A DNA stretch of 64,000 bases from Anianabacter salinae. Its GTDB lineage: Bacteria > Pseudomonadota > Alphaproteobacteria > Rhodobacterales > Rhodobacteraceae. The first letter of the stretch is position 1. The number at the start of each line of letters is the position of its first letter. Below are positions 9,094 through 17,801 of the stretch, piece after piece. The notes beneath the pieces are model-generated. The model did not search any database and was not told where the DNA came from. It saw only the letters and a list, made by a program, of their open reading frames with translations. The stretch is taken from positions 62,001-126,000 of the forward strand of contig NZ_JAHQZS010000002.1 of the NCBI RefSeq assembly GCF_019061145.1, read 5' to 3'. The translations under genes and the position numbers were made by a program.

Positions 9094-10458
9094 ATGGCGA
9101 CTTTCGACTACGACCTCTTCGTGATCGGCGGCGGATCGGGCGGCGTGCGCGCGGCGCGCATTTCGGCCCAGCACGGCGCCAAGGTCGCGCTGGCCGAGGA
9201 ATACCGCATGGGCGGCACCTGCGTCATTCGGGGCTGCGTTCCGAAAAAGCTGATGGTGTTCGCCTCGACCTACGCCGAACATGCCCGCGAGGCGCGCGAC
9301 TACGGCTGGGATCTGAAAGAGGGCGCGTTCGACTGGCCGATGTTCATGGGCAAGCTGCGGGCGGAACTGAACCGGCTTGAAGGCATCTACCGCACCAACC
9401 TCGAAAAGCCGGGGGTCGAGATATTTGACGCCCGCGCGACGCTCGAGGATGCGCATACCGTCAAGCTGTCGTCGGGCAAGCTGTTCACGGCAAAGCACAT
9501 CCTGATCGCCACCGGCGGCTATCCATTCCTTCCCGGGGAAACGCCCGGGATCGAGCATGCGATCTCGTCGAATGACGTCTTCCTTCTGGAAGAGCAGCCG
9601 AAATCCATCCTGATCGTCGGCGGCGGCTATATCGCTTGCGAATTTGCCTGCATCTTCAACGGCCTCGGCACCGAAACGCATCAGTTCTATCGCGGCGCGC
9701 AAATCCTGCGCGGCTTTGACGACGAGGCGCGGGGGCACATCGCGGAATTGATGCGCGAGCGCGGGATCGACCTGCACACCGGCTGCGACGTGGCCGAGAT
9801 GAAAAAGCAGGACGACGGGCGCATCTGGGTCAAGGGCAGCGACGGGCGCACCGGGGTCTATGACCAGGTGCTTTATGCCACGGGGCGCAAGCCGAACAGC
9901 CACGGGCTTGGACTGGAAGAAATCGGCGTGAAGCTGGGCCGCTGGGGCCAGATCGAGGTGGATGCCTATTCGCAATCCTCCGTCCCCTCGATCTACGCTG
10001 TCGGAGACGTGACCGACCGTGTGAACCTTACCCCGGTGGCGATCCGCGAGGGTCATGCCTTTGCCGACACCGTCTTTGGCGGCGCCCCGACCAAGGCCGA
10101 TCACGACTGCATTCCCTCTGCCGTCTTCACCCAGCCCGAATACGGCTCGGTCGGTCTGACCGAGGAACAGGCGCGCGAGCGCGAAGAGATCGAGGTCTAC
10201 TGCGCGGCGTTCCGGCCCATGCAGAAAGCCTTTATCGGCCGTGAGGAACGGGTGCTGTTCAAGCTGGTCGTATCGGCCGCCAGCCGCAAGGTTCTGGGGT
10301 GCCATATCATCGCACCCGGCGCGGGCGAGATGATCCAGCTGGCGGGCGTCATCGTCAAGATGGGCGGCACCAAGGAAGATTTCGACCGCACCGTCGCGGT
10401 GCATCCGACCATGGCCGAAGAGATCGTGTTGATGAAGCAGCCCGTCAGGACCGCTTGA
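9094..10458 (+). CDS. gor: glutathione-disulfide reductase
   Basis: This 454-residue flavoprotein disulfide reductase has an FAD-binding GxGxxG region (VIGGGSGGVRAAR), the redox-active disulfide in GTCVIRGCVPKK (Cys43 and Cys48), an NAD(P)-binding domain (ILIVGGGYIACEFA) and the C-terminal catalytic His-Glu pair in VAVHPTMAEEIV. It reduces glutathione disulfide with NADPH in the cytoplasm. The VPKKLMVFAS context and overall length fit glutathione reductase better than lipoamide dehydrogenase. It sits 17 bp after rpiA and ends 73 bp before hflK. Confidence 0.95.
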   Translation: MATFDYDLFVIGGGSGGVRAARISAQHGAKVALAEEYRMGGTCVIRGCVPKKLMVFASTYAEHAREARDYGWDLKEGAFDWPMFMGKLRAELNRLEGIYRTNLEKPGVEIFDARATLEDAHTVKLSSGKLFTAKHILIATGGYPFLPGETPGIEHAISSNDVFLLEEQPKSILIVGGGYIACEFACIFNGLGTETHQFYRGAQILRGFDDEARGHIAELMRERGIDLHTGCDVAEMKKQDDGRIWVKGSDGRTGVYDQVLYATGRKPNSHGLGLEEIGVKLGRWGQIEVDAYSQSSVPSIYAVGDVTDRVNLTPVAIREGHAFADTVFGGAPTKADHDCIPSAVFTQPEYGSVGLTEEQAREREEIEVYCAAFRPMQKAFIGREERVLFKLVVSAASRKVLGCHIIAPGAGEMIQLAGVIVKMGGTKEDFDRTVAVHPTMAEEIVLMKQPVRTA

Positions 10459-10531
10459 TTTCCAAGGTTTCGTGCACAGGTGTGAGCGGACAGAAGGAAC
10501 TAAGTTGATGGGGAAAATGAGAGGCATCTGG

Positions 10532-11701
10532 ATGACGTCGAATAACGGCGGACCCTGGGGAGGCGGTGGAAACCGCGGCGGGGACGATGACGACCGTAAC
10601 AACGGCGGTGGGCGCAAGCCCGGGCCACAGGGCTCTGGAAACATCCCGGAAATCGATCAGATCGTCCGGAAGGGGCAGGAACAGCTGCGCGTTCTCATGG
10701 GCGGTCGCGGCGGTGGCAACAACGGCCCGCGCGGTGGCGGCGGCGGTGGCGGCGGGTTCAAGTTCACCCGCAACACGGTGCTTCTGGGCGCGCTTGGCGC
10801 CTTTGCGCTATGGCTTTTCGCCTCGCTCTATTCGGTTCGGCCCGAAGAACAGTCGGTCGAATTGTTCCTCGGCCAGTTCTCCGAGATCGGCGAGCCCGGC
10901 CTGAACTTCGCGCCCTGGCCTGTTGCGACCTACACGGTCGTGCCGGTCACCCGCGAACAGACCGAGACGATCGGCGCCGCCGGTGCGCGCGGCAACGACA
11001 GCGGCCTGATGCTGACCACGGACGAGAATGTCGTCGACCTCGATTTCCAGGTTGTCTGGAACATCTCGGACCCGGCGCTGTTCCTGTTCAACCTGCGCGA
11101 CCCTGATGCGACCGTGCGCGCGGTGTCTGAATCGGCCATGCGCGAGATCATCGCGGCGTCGGAACTGGCGCCGATCCTCAACCGTGACCGTGGCGCGATC
11201 GCCAACCGGGCCGAGGAGCTGATCCAGCAGACCCTGAACGAATACCAGTCGGGCATCCGGATCATCCGGGTCAACCTCGACAAGGCCGATCCGCCCGAAG
11301 AGGTGATCGACGCCTTCCGCGAGGTTCAGGCGGCGGAACAGGAACGCGACCGGCTGGAACGCCAGGCCGATGCCTATGCCAACCGGGTCCTTGCGGGCGC
11401 GCGCGGTGAAGCGGCACAGACGCTGGAGCAAGCCGAAGGCTACCGCGCCCGCGTCGTGAACGAGGCACAGGGTGAGGCAAGCCGTTTCGTGTCCATCCTG
11501 GGCGAGTACGAAGACGCGCCGGAAGTCACCCGCCGCCGTCTTTATATCGAGACGATGGAACAGGTGCTGGGCGACGTCGACAAGATTATCCTGGACGAAA
11601 GCGTGTCGTCAGGCGGTGCAGGCGGGCAGGGCGTCGTTCCCTATCTTCCGCTGAACGAGTTGCGCCGAACGACGGGCGCCCAGCAGTCGGAAGGGAACTG
11701 A
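10532..11701 (+). CDS. hflK: FtsH protease modulator HflK (SPFH family)
   Basis: HflK and HflC form a large membrane-anchored cage around the FtsH AAA protease, with the SPFH domains in the periplasm. The protein (389 residues from this start) has a glycine-rich cytoplasmic N-terminus, one membrane segment (TVLLGALGAFALWLFASLYSV), an SPFH/prohibitin domain and a coiled-coil region (AAEQERDRLERQADAYANRV). The start at 10532 is chosen because GAGAGG lies 7 bp upstream and homologues begin with an xxNxGGPWGGGGN-type sequence. An in-frame ATG at 10508 with AAGGA upstream is the alternative. hflC starts 3 bp after the stop. Confidence 0.94.
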   Translation: MTSNNGGPWGGGGNRGGDDDDRNNGGGRKPGPQGSGNIPEIDQIVRKGQEQLRVLMGGRGGGNNGPRGGGGGGGGFKFTRNTVLLGALGAFALWLFASLYSVRPEEQSVELFLGQFSEIGEPGLNFAPWPVATYTVVPVTREQTETIGAAGARGNDSGLMLTTDENVVDLDFQVVWNISDPALFLFNLRDPDATVRAVSESAMREIIAASELAPILNRDRGAIANRAEELIQQTLNEYQSGIRIIRVNLDKADPPEEVIDAFREVQAAEQERDRLERQADAYANRVLAGARGEAAQTLEQAEGYRARVVNEAQGEASRFVSILGEYEDAPEVTRRRLYIETMEQVLGDVDKIILDESVSSGGAGGQGVVPYLPLNELRRTTGAQQSEGN

Positions 11702-11704
11702 GCC

Positions 11705-12685
11705 ATGAACATGAAAACTCTGCTTTTGCCGCTCGTCGTGGCGCTTGCCTTCATCGGCCTGTCCTCGATCTTTGTCGTCGATGAGCGTGAGCGGGCGCTT
11801 GTCCTGCAATTCGGCCAGATCAAGGCCGTGAAGGAAGACCCGGGTGTCGGCTTCAAGATCCCGTTCATCCAGGAAGTCGTGAAATACGACGACCGCATCC
11901 TGTCGATCGACACGCCCGTGATCGAGGTGACGCCTTCGGATGACCGTCGTCTGGTCGTCGATGCCTTCGCCCGCTACCGGATCGCGGACGTGGTGCAGTT
12001 TCGCCAGGCGGTCGGTGTCGGCGGTCTTGCCGTCGCCGAGGACCGGCTTGCGTCGATCCTGAACTCGCAGATCAGGGAGGTTCTGGGTGCGGACCAGGTG
12101 ACGTCGAACACGATCCTGTCGTCCGAACGGGCCGCGCTGATGCTGCGCATCCGCGAGAACGCGCGGGTCTCGGCGCAGAATCTTGGCATCGACGTCGTCG
12201 ATGTGCGTCTCAAGCAGACGAACCTGCCCGACCAGAACCTTGACGCTACCTTCGCCCGGATGCGGGCCGAACGTCAGCGTGAGGCGACGGACGAAATCGC
12301 GCGCGGTGAAGAAGCCGCGCTCAGGATCCGGGCCCAGGCCGACCGTTCGGTGGTCGAACTGACATCGGATGCCAGCCGCGAAGCCGAGATCATCCGAGGC
12401 GAGGCTGATGCGGCGCGAAGCAACATCTACGCCGAAGCCTATGGTCAGGATGAGGAATTCTTTGAATTCTATCGCTCGCTGACGGCCTATTCGAACGCAA
12501 TCACCGGCTCGAACTCTAGCCTCGTGATTACGCCCAACAGCGCCTTCTTCAACTACCTCGCCGACCCCTACGGCGGGATTGCACCGCCCGACCGGGCGGC
12601 GCGTGGGGCAGGCTCTGCGGCTTCGGCCGACAGCGCGGCGGGCGATGCGGTCAACGTGCCTGCAGTCGACGGCGCATCGAACTGA
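11705..12685 (+). CDS. hflC: FtsH protease modulator HflC (SPFH family)
   Basis: This 326-residue partner of HflK is membrane-anchored by an N-terminal segment (LLLPLVVALAFIGLSSIFVV), followed by the SPFH domain opening with VDERERALVLQFGQI and a long helical region rich in Glu/Arg/Ala (RAERQREATDEIARGEEAALRIRAQAD, split here for length in the protein's residues ~190-215). The C-terminal extension after LADPYGGI is Ala/Ser-rich and variable. The gene is 3 bp after hflK and 10 bp before the DUF2065 gene, the same order as E. coli hflK-hflC-yjeT. Confidence 0.95.
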   Translation: MNMKTLLLPLVVALAFIGLSSIFVVDERERALVLQFGQIKAVKEDPGVGFKIPFIQEVVKYDDRILSIDTPVIEVTPSDDRRLVVDAFARYRIADVVQFRQAVGVGGLAVAEDRLASILNSQIREVLGADQVTSNTILSSERAALMLRIRENARVSAQNLGIDVVDVRLKQTNLPDQNLDATFARMRAERQREATDEIARGEEAALRIRAQADRSVVELTSDASREAEIIRGEADAARSNIYAEAYGQDEEFFEFYRSLTAYSNAITGSNSSLVITPNSAFFNYLADPYGGIAPPDRAARGAGSAASADSAAGDAVNVPAVDGASN

Positions 12686-12695
12686 GGCAGTCAGC

Positions 12696-12890
12696 GTGAC
12701 GCTGATCGTCTTCGCAATCGGCGCTGTCTGCGTCATCGAGGGGCTGGTGCTTGCACTGGCCCCTTCGCGTATCGAAAACCTGCTGCGCGCCTTCGCCGAC
12801 CTGCCCGTCGAAACCCGTCGCCTGATCGGCGCCGCGGCGCTTGCGACCGGGGTTTTCCTGATCGCTCTCGCGCGGTGGCTTGGTCTTTGA
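12696..12890 (+). CDS. DUF2065 (YjeT-like) small membrane protein
   Basis: This is a 64-residue protein with two hydrophobic helices (LIVFAIGAVCVIEGLVLALAP and IGAAALATGVFLIALARWLGL) joined by a short charged loop. It begins with GTG at 12696, and GAGG lies 8 bp upstream. DUF2065/YjeT proteins sit directly downstream of hflC in many proteobacteria, as here (10-bp gap), so a role beside the HflKC-FtsH complex is likely but unproven. The reading frame is open further upstream but overlaps hflC, so the GTG is preferred. Confidence 0.85.
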   Translation: MTLIVFAIGAVCVIEGLVLALAPSRIENLLRAFADLPVETRRLIGAAALATGVFLIALARWLGL

Positions 12891-13038
12891 TAGACTGCGC
12901 GCAGCGTTACAGACCCGTCACATGTAGTTGAGTGAGCGCGACAGCCTTTGAGTTGAGCTTCATGGCACCTATCTGAGATGTTGCCAGCGCGACACAGCAA
13001 AGCCGTCCTTTCGAGGCGGTATTGACAAGGAGTTCAGA

Positions 13039-14514
13039 GTGACACCTCAGGCAAAGACCATAGACACACCCATCGCGCATCCGCTCCGCGCGATCTGGGT
13101 TCTGATTATCGGGGCTGCGCTGGTCATGGCGCAAACCCTCTCGGCCGGGGCGCAAGAGCGTCCGGCCACCTTCGCGGACCTGGCCGACCAGGTCAGCCCC
13201 GCCGTCGTCAACATTACCACATCGACCAACGTCGCCGCCCCGGCCGGTGACATGCCGACGCTTCCCGAAGGCTCGCCCTTCGAGGAATTCTTCCGCGACT
13301 TCATGGAGCGTAACGGACCCGGCGTGCCGAACGACCGGCCGCGCCGCTCGTCCGCGCTTGGCTCGGGCTTCGTGATCTCGGAAGACGGCTTTATCGTCAC
13401 CAACAACCACGTCATCGAGACTGCAGACGAGATCACCATCGAGTTCTTCTCGGGCCGGACGCTGGACGCAACCGTGGTCGGCACCGATCCCACGACCGAC
13501 ATCGCCCTTCTCAAGGTCGAGTCGGACGAGCCGCTGCCCTTCGTCGAGTTCGGCGACAGCGAGGCGATGCGCGTGGGCGACTGGGTCATGGCGATGGGCA
13601 ACCCGCTTGGGCAGGGCTTTTCCGTCTCTGCCGGGATCGTCTCGGCTCGAGGCCGCGCCCTGTCGGGCAGCTATGACGACTTTCTGCAGACCGACGCCGC
13701 GATCAACCGGGGCAACTCGGGCGGTCCGTTGTTCAACCTCAACGGCGAGGTGATCGGCGTGAACACCGCGATCCTGTCGCCGAATGGCGGGTCCATCGGC
13801 ATCGGCTTTGCGATGGCATCGAACGTCGTCACCAACGTGGTCGACCAGCTTCAGGAATTCGGCGAGACGCGCCGGGGCTGGCTGGGTGTCCGCATCCAGG
13901 ACGTCACCGACGAGCTGGCCGAAGCGCTGGAGCTTGAGGAGGCGCGCGGTGCGCTTATCACCGACGTGCCCGAAGGCCCCGCCATGGACGCCGGCATGGA
14001 AGCGCGCGACGTGATCCTGTCGTTCAACGGCACCGAAGTCGAAGACACGCGCGAATTGGTGCGCATCGTCGGCAGTGCCAACGTCGGCGCGACCGTTCCG
14101 GTCGTCGTCTGGCGCGACGGCGAGGAAGTGACGCTGGACGTCACGCTTGGACGCCGCGAAGAGGCCGAGGGCATTCCCGCCGCACAGCCCGGCGCCGAAC
14201 CAGAAGAGCCGACGGAACTTAGCATGATGGGTCTGACCATCTCGTCCCTGACACCCGAACTGCGCGAGCAGCTTGGCCTCGACGAGGGGGCAGAGGGCCT
14301 GGTCGTGGTGGACGTCGACGCCGACTCGGAAGCCTATGAGAAAGGCCTTCGTGCAGGTGATCTGATAACCGAAGCGGGCCAGCAGCAGGTCGTTACGGTG
14401 GCGAACTTCGAGGACCGCATCGAAGAGGCGCGGGAGGCCGGGCGCAAGTCGCTTCTGCTTCTCATCCGCCGGGCGGGCGAGCCGCGTTTCGTGGCCCTGT
14501 CGATCGAAGAGTAA
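13039..14514 (+). CDS. Do-family (DegP/DegQ-like) periplasmic serine endoprotease
   Basis: This is a 491-residue HtrA protease with a signal peptide ending near AGAQ (residue ~38). The catalytic triad is visible: His124 in TNNHVIE, Asp154 in PTTDIALLKV and Ser227 in INRGNSGGPLF. Two PDZ domains follow (starting near RRGWLGVRIQDV and after LSMMGLTISSL). HtrA proteins degrade or chaperone misfolded periplasmic proteins. The start is GTG at 13039 with AAGGAG 6-7 bp upstream. It lies 148 bp after the hflKC-DUF2065 operon on the same strand, grouping envelope proteostasis genes. A strong terminator follows at 14539. DegP versus DegQ cannot be decided from sequence alone. Confidence 0.93.
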   Translation: MTPQAKTIDTPIAHPLRAIWVLIIGAALVMAQTLSAGAQERPATFADLADQVSPAVVNITTSTNVAAPAGDMPTLPEGSPFEEFFRDFMERNGPGVPNDRPRRSSALGSGFVISEDGFIVTNNHVIETADEITIEFFSGRTLDATVVGTDPTTDIALLKVESDEPLPFVEFGDSEAMRVGDWVMAMGNPLGQGFSVSAGIVSARGRALSGSYDDFLQTDAAINRGNSGGPLFNLNGEVIGVNTAILSPNGGSIGIGFAMASNVVTNVVDQLQEFGETRRGWLGVRIQDVTDELAEALELEEARGALITDVPEGPAMDAGMEARDVILSFNGTEVEDTRELVRIVGSANVGATVPVVVWRDGEEVTLDVTLGRREEAEGIPAAQPGAEPEEPTELSMMGLTISSLTPELREQLGLDEGAEGLVVVDVDADSEAYEKGLRAGDLITEAGQQQVVTVANFEDRIEEAREAGRKSLLLLIRRAGEPRFVALSIEE

Positions 14515-14538
14515 GAGCGGATTTCACTGTCCGAAGCT

Positions 14539-14563
14539 GGGCGCCCTTCGGGGCGCCCTTTTT
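14539..14563 (+). terminator. Rho-independent terminator after the degP-like gene
   Basis: A perfect 8-bp stem of GGGCGCCC on both sides encloses a TTCG tetraloop and is followed by TTTTT at 14559-14563. It starts 25 bp after the protease stop codon. The convergent lipoprotein gene ends at 14575, so it may also help insulate that gene, although no T-run exists on the other strand. Confidence 0.92.
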
Positions 14564-14574
14564 CGCTGCGCCGA

Positions 14575-15285
14575 TCAGAAGCGTCCGTAGGCGGGCAGCA
14601 TCCGCGGGCGGGCCTCCTCGGCCACCTCGACGATGGGTGGCGCGGTGCTGCCGCTGGTGAACTCGATGGCGTCCAGCTTGAACGCCGGTCCCGTCTCGGG
14701 CGTCACCGGAACCTCGGTGATCGGGCCCAGCCCCTCGGGCACCGGGCCGACCGCGACAAGCCCTAGCTTGCGCGCCGCCGCCGAGGACACGATCCCGCTG
14801 TCGAGCCCTTGCGGCTTTTGATAGGCGCGCACGGCGGCGCGGGTGCGGGCATCCATCTCGCCCGAGAACGGGCCACGGTAATATCCACGTGCATCGAGCG
14901 CCCGTTGCAGCGAGGCGACGAAATCGGGCGTCAGATCGCGGGTGCATGGGGTCTCGAACCACAACTCTCGCCGCTCTTTCACGATGCGCTGCTGGGTCTC
15001 GGTCTTGTAGACGGCGGGATAGATCACCGTGCCGTCGCTGCGCACCTCGGCGGGTTGAAGCAACACCTGTTCTGTGATCGTCTCGACGGTCGCGGGGGAC
15101 ACGTCGCGTCCATAGCAAGCGTCGGGGTTGCTGCCGGGCGGCGCTTCGGTCTTGAAGCGGGTGACTTCGGGTTCGGTGAAACTGGCGACGGCGGGAACGG
15201 TGCCGCCCATGCCTCCGGGACCGCAAGCGGCCAGCGCAAGGCAGGCTGCCCCCGCAAGGGGCGCAAGGCTCCGGGTCCGGATCAT
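14575..15285 (-). CDS. lipoprotein with peptidoglycan-binding domain
   Basis: This is a 236-residue protein with a lipoprotein signal peptide (lipobox LAAC, lipidated Cys at residue 21). Residues ~118-178 form a PG_binding_1 domain: the pattern FVASLQRALDARGYYRGPFSG then ARTRAAVRAYQ and a final ARKLGL. Such domains bind stem peptides of peptidoglycan, so this is probably an envelope-anchored structural or accessory protein. No catalytic domain is visible. The rest (DACYGRDVSPATVETITEQ and a C-terminal Pro/Glu-rich tail) is not recognised. It is convergent with the degP-like gene. Confidence 0.75.
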   Translation of the reverse strand: MIRTRSLAPLAGAACLALAACGPGGMGGTVPAVASFTEPEVTRFKTEAPPGSNPDACYGRDVSPATVETITEQVLLQPAEVRSDGTVIYPAVYKTETQQRIVKERRELWFETPCTRDLTPDFVASLQRALDARGYYRGPFSGEMDARTRAAVRAYQKPQGLDSGIVSSAAARKLGLVAVGPVPEGLGPITEVPVTPETGPAFKLDAIEFTSGSTAPPIVEVAEEARPRMLPAYGRF

Positions 15286-15602
15286 CTGCTCGACAGCCTC
15301 TTTCTCGGGCGTTTCAACGTCACACTACCGTGAAAGAACGGTTTGGGGAAGGGGGCCGAGGAACCGGGTTGGCTGCGCGCTGCGAAGACGGATTGCAGAG
15401 CCAACGTCCGGTCTCGAAGCGCGCAACCATGAAGTGCCTGCGGCGAGTCCTGACAGCCGCCGCATACTGGAGCCCTTCGGGAACATTCCACCAGCGGTGG
15501 CCGAGGGAAATTTCTATGTGGCTCTGGAAGGATCAGAGATGCCTGCGTAGCCAAGACCAACCAGCCTCCGGCAAACCCGACGCGATTCAGTTCCGTCGAA
15601 AA
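15286..15602. other. 317-bp intergenic region without a supported gene
   Basis: This stretch lies between the start of the peptidoglycan-binding lipoprotein gene and the 3' end of the tRNA gene, both on the minus strand. It must hold the lipoprotein promoter, but I could not pick a convincing -35/-10 pair. The open frames across it have no recognisable protein features. Confidence 0.5.
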
Positions 15603-15678
15603 TGGTAGGCCCGGAGGGACTCGAACCCCCAACCAAGGCGTTATGAGCGCCCTGCTCTAACCATTGAGCTACAGGCCC
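15603..15678 (-). tRNA. tRNA-Ile2 (anticodon CAU, lysidine-modified type)
   Basis: The minus strand folds into a full cloverleaf. The acceptor stem pairs GGGCCTG with CGGGCCT, the D arm is GCTC/GAGC, the anticodon stem is GGGCG/CGCCT with loop CTCATAA (anticodon CAT), and the T arm contains GGTTCGAGTCC. The CCA end is encoded (15603-15605). The anticodon arm context GAGCAGG..CTCATAA resembles E. coli tRNA-Ile2 (ileX), which reads AUA after TilS converts C34 to lysidine, rather than elongator or initiator tRNA-Met. tRNA-Met is the alternative. Confidence 0.88.
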
Positions 15679-15690
15679 GGCCTGCGCTCT

Positions 15691-15718
15691 TGGTTAGCAG
15701 AGCGGGGGGAGGGGTCAA
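15691..15718 (-). promoter_or_regulatory. sigma-70 type promoter of the tRNA gene
   Basis: On the minus strand TTGACC (15718-15713), a 16-bp spacer and TAACCA (15696-15691) precede the tRNA 5' end by about 12 bp. The -35 element starts just downstream of the stop codon of the upstream small gene, so the tRNA can be transcribed independently. Confidence 0.65.
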
Positions 15719-15722
15719 GCGT

Positions 15723-15965
15723 TCAGGACTCCCCGGCCTCGGCGCTCAGCATCGCGATCAACTCGCGTTCCTCCTCTGGCGTCATCTCTGGCGCGGCATC
15801 GGGCAGCGGGCCGTCGCCGTGCGCCATCGCCTCGGGCAGCCAGCTGTAGGGCCCATCCTCATGGGTCGCACCCATCTCTCCGGGCAACTCGCCCCCGGCG
15901 GGCAGCGCAAGGGTGGTCAGGGTCAGGGCAGCGGCGGCGGTCATCTTGGCGAATGTCGTGAACAT
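15723..15965 (-). CDS. small secreted protein of unknown function
   Basis: This encodes an 80-residue protein. An N-terminal signal peptide is evident ([20 protein letters not shown], then a likely cleavage after LPAGG). The mature part is short and acidic, ending in [19 protein letters not shown]. The start at 15965 has AGGAGG 6-8 bp upstream, a near-perfect ribosome binding site, which supports it as a real gene. I do not recognise a family. It lies between the tRNA gene (same strand) and purM (divergent). Confidence 0.6.
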   Translation of the reverse strand: MFTTFAKMTAAAALTLTTLALPAGGELPGEMGATHEDGPYSWLPEAMAHGDGPLPDAAPEMTPEEERELIAMLSAEAGES

Positions 15966-16020
15966 TGTGTGCCTCCTGCCGTGACAACACGCAACACCGT
16001 GGATCGTTCCGTCTTGGCGA

Positions 16021-16049
16021 TTGCCGTCCGGGCGGGGATGGCGTATCGC
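16021..16049 (+). promoter_or_regulatory. candidate promoter for purMN
   Basis: TTGCCG at 16021-16026, a 17-bp spacer and TATCGC at 16044-16049 lie 39 bp before the purM start codon. Spacing is ideal and both hexamers are moderately good. Not confirmed by any second line of evidence. Confidence 0.45.
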
Positions 16050-16087
16050 GCGGGCGCGACCAGCCACCCAGGAAGGGATACCTGCCC

Positions 16088-17134
16088 ATGACCCGCAAGA
16101 ATGGCCTGACCTACGCCGAGGCGGGCGTCGACATCGACGCCGGGAACGCGCTGGTCGAGCGGATCAAGCCTGCGGCGAAATCCACCGACCGGCCCGGCGT
16201 GATGGCGGGGCTTGGCGGCTTCGGTGCCCTGTTCGACCTCAAGGCGGCGGGTTACGACGATCCGGTCCTCGTGGCGGCGACCGACGGCGTGGGCACCAAG
16301 TTGCGCATCGCCATCGACACCGGGGTCTACGGCGGCATCGGCGTGGATCTTGTGGCGATGTGCGCCAACGATCTGGTCTGTCAGGGCGCAGAGCCGCTGT
16401 TCTTTCTCGACTACTTCGCCACCGGCAAGCTTGAGGTCGAGGCGGCGGCGACGATCATCGAAGGCATCGCGCGGGGCTGCGCAGGGTCCGGCGCGGCGCT
16501 GATCGGCGGCGAGACGGCGGAAATGCCCGGAATGTATGCGCAGGGCGATTTCGACCTGGCGGGCTTTGCCGTCGGCGCGGTGAACCGGGGCGCTGAACTG
16601 CCTGCGGGCGTGTCAGAGGGCGACGTGCTTCTGGGCCTTGCCTCAAGCGGGGTGCATTCCAACGGCTATTCGCTGGTGCGCCGCATCGTCGAGCAGTCGG
16701 GGCTGGGCTGGGACGCGCCCGCGCCCTTCGCGGACGGCACGCTGGGCGAGGCGCTGCTGACGCCGACGCGGCTTTACGTGAAACCCGCTCTGGCGGCGAT
16801 CCGGGCGGGCGGCGTGCATGCGCTGGCGCATATCACAGGCGGCGGGCTGACCGAGAACCTGCCGCGCGTGCTGCCGGACGGGCTTGGCGCGCATATCGAC
16901 CTTGGCGCCTGGACGCTGCCGCCGGTGTTCGGCTGGCTGGCCAAAGAGGGCGGCCTTGAACAGGGCGAGATGCTCAAGACCTTCAACGCCGGCATCGGCA
17001 TGGTTCTGGCGGTGGACGCGGGCCAGGCGGACGAGATTGCGGGCCTGCTGGTCGAGGCGGGTGAGACGGTGCACCGGATCGGCCATGTCGCGGGCGGGCA
17101 GGGCGTTCACTACGACGGTGCCCTGACCGCATGA
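16088..17134 (+). CDS. purM: phosphoribosylformylglycinamidine cyclo-ligase (AIR synthetase)
   Basis: PurM converts FGAM to AIR with ATP, the fifth step of de novo purine synthesis. The 348-residue protein shows the family blocks [13 protein letters not shown] at the N-terminus, [35 protein letters not shown] and [11 protein letters not shown], and later [15 protein letters not shown] and [13 protein letters not shown]. Its last 4 bp overlap the purN start (ATGA), so the two are translationally coupled. Other purine genes (purC, purS, purQ) lie about 7 kb downstream in a separate operon. Confidence 0.97.
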   Translation: MTRKNGLTYAEAGVDIDAGNALVERIKPAAKSTDRPGVMAGLGGFGALFDLKAAGYDDPVLVAATDGVGTKLRIAIDTGVYGGIGVDLVAMCANDLVCQGAEPLFFLDYFATGKLEVEAAATIIEGIARGCAGSGAALIGGETAEMPGMYAQGDFDLAGFAVGAVNRGAELPAGVSEGDVLLGLASSGVHSNGYSLVRRIVEQSGLGWDAPAPFADGTLGEALLTPTRLYVKPALAAIRAGGVHALAHITGGGLTENLPRVLPDGLGAHIDLGAWTLPPVFGWLAKEGGLEQGEMLKTFNAGIGMVLAVDAGQADEIAGLLVEAGETVHRIGHVAGGQGVHYDGALTA

Positions 17135-17721
17135 AGCGTGTCGCCATCCTGATCTCGGGCGGCGGATCGAACATGCTGCGCCTTGTAGAAAGCATGACAG
17201 GCGATCACCCGGCGCGCCCCGTGCTGGTGGCCTCGAACGATCCCGCCGCGCGCGGGCTGGACCGGGCGCGGGCGCTTGGCATCTCGGCCGAGGCGGTGGA
17301 TCACCGCCCGTTCAAGGGCGACCGCGCCGCCTTCGAAGACAGCCTTCGCGCCGTGCTCGACGCCCATGCCCCGGACATCCTGTGCCTTGCGGGCTTCATG
17401 CGCATCCTGACGCCTGGGTTCATCGCTGCCTACGAGGGGAGGATGCTGAACATTCACCCCTCGCTTCTGCCAAAGTACAAGGGCCTGCACACCCACGTCC
17501 GCGCGCTTGAGGCGGGGGATGCGGAACATGGCTGCACGGTGCATCTGGTGACGCCGGAACTCGACGACGGGCCGATCCTGGGGCAGGCGCGGGTCCCGGT
17601 GATGGACGGCGACACGCCCGAAAGCCTTGCTGCCCGCGTGCTTGTGCAAGAGCACAGGCTCTATCCGATGGTCCTGCGCCGCTTTGCCGAGGGCGGCAGA
17701 GAGTTGCCTCTCTACACGTAA
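17131..17721 (+). CDS. purN: phosphoribosylglycinamide formyltransferase (GAR transformylase)
   Basis: PurN transfers a formyl group from 10-formyl-THF to GAR. The 196-residue protein begins [14 protein letters not shown] (phosphoribosyl loop) and contains [16 protein letters not shown] and [16 protein letters not shown], where the Asn and His are catalytic, plus [11 protein letters not shown] with the catalytic Asp. The start codon overlaps the purM stop. This is a textbook purMN pair. Confidence 0.97.
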   Translation: MKRVAILISGGGSNMLRLVESMTGDHPARPVLVASNDPAARGLDRARALGISAEAVDHRPFKGDRAAFEDSLRAVLDAHAPDILCLAGFMRILTPGFIAAYEGRMLNIHPSLLPKYKGLHTHVRALEAGDAEHGCTVHLVTPELDDGPILGQARVPVMDGDTPESLAARVLVQEHRLYPMVLRRFAEGGRELPLYT

Positions 17722-17801
17722 CACTTTCACAACAGTATTTTTTGACCTATCAGGAGCGGCGCGGTGGGAAAAGTTGCAGCAGACAGGAATATTTCCGCTT
17801 C

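Noticed and set aside
15330-15608. 92-codon frame between the lipoprotein gene and the tRNA gene
   Set aside because: No ribosome binding site, no homology features, and it runs into the tRNA gene.
15603-15678. elongator tRNA-Met as identity of the CAU tRNA
   Set aside because: The anticodon arm context matches tRNA-Ile2 rather than tRNA-Met; kept only as a lower-ranked alternative.
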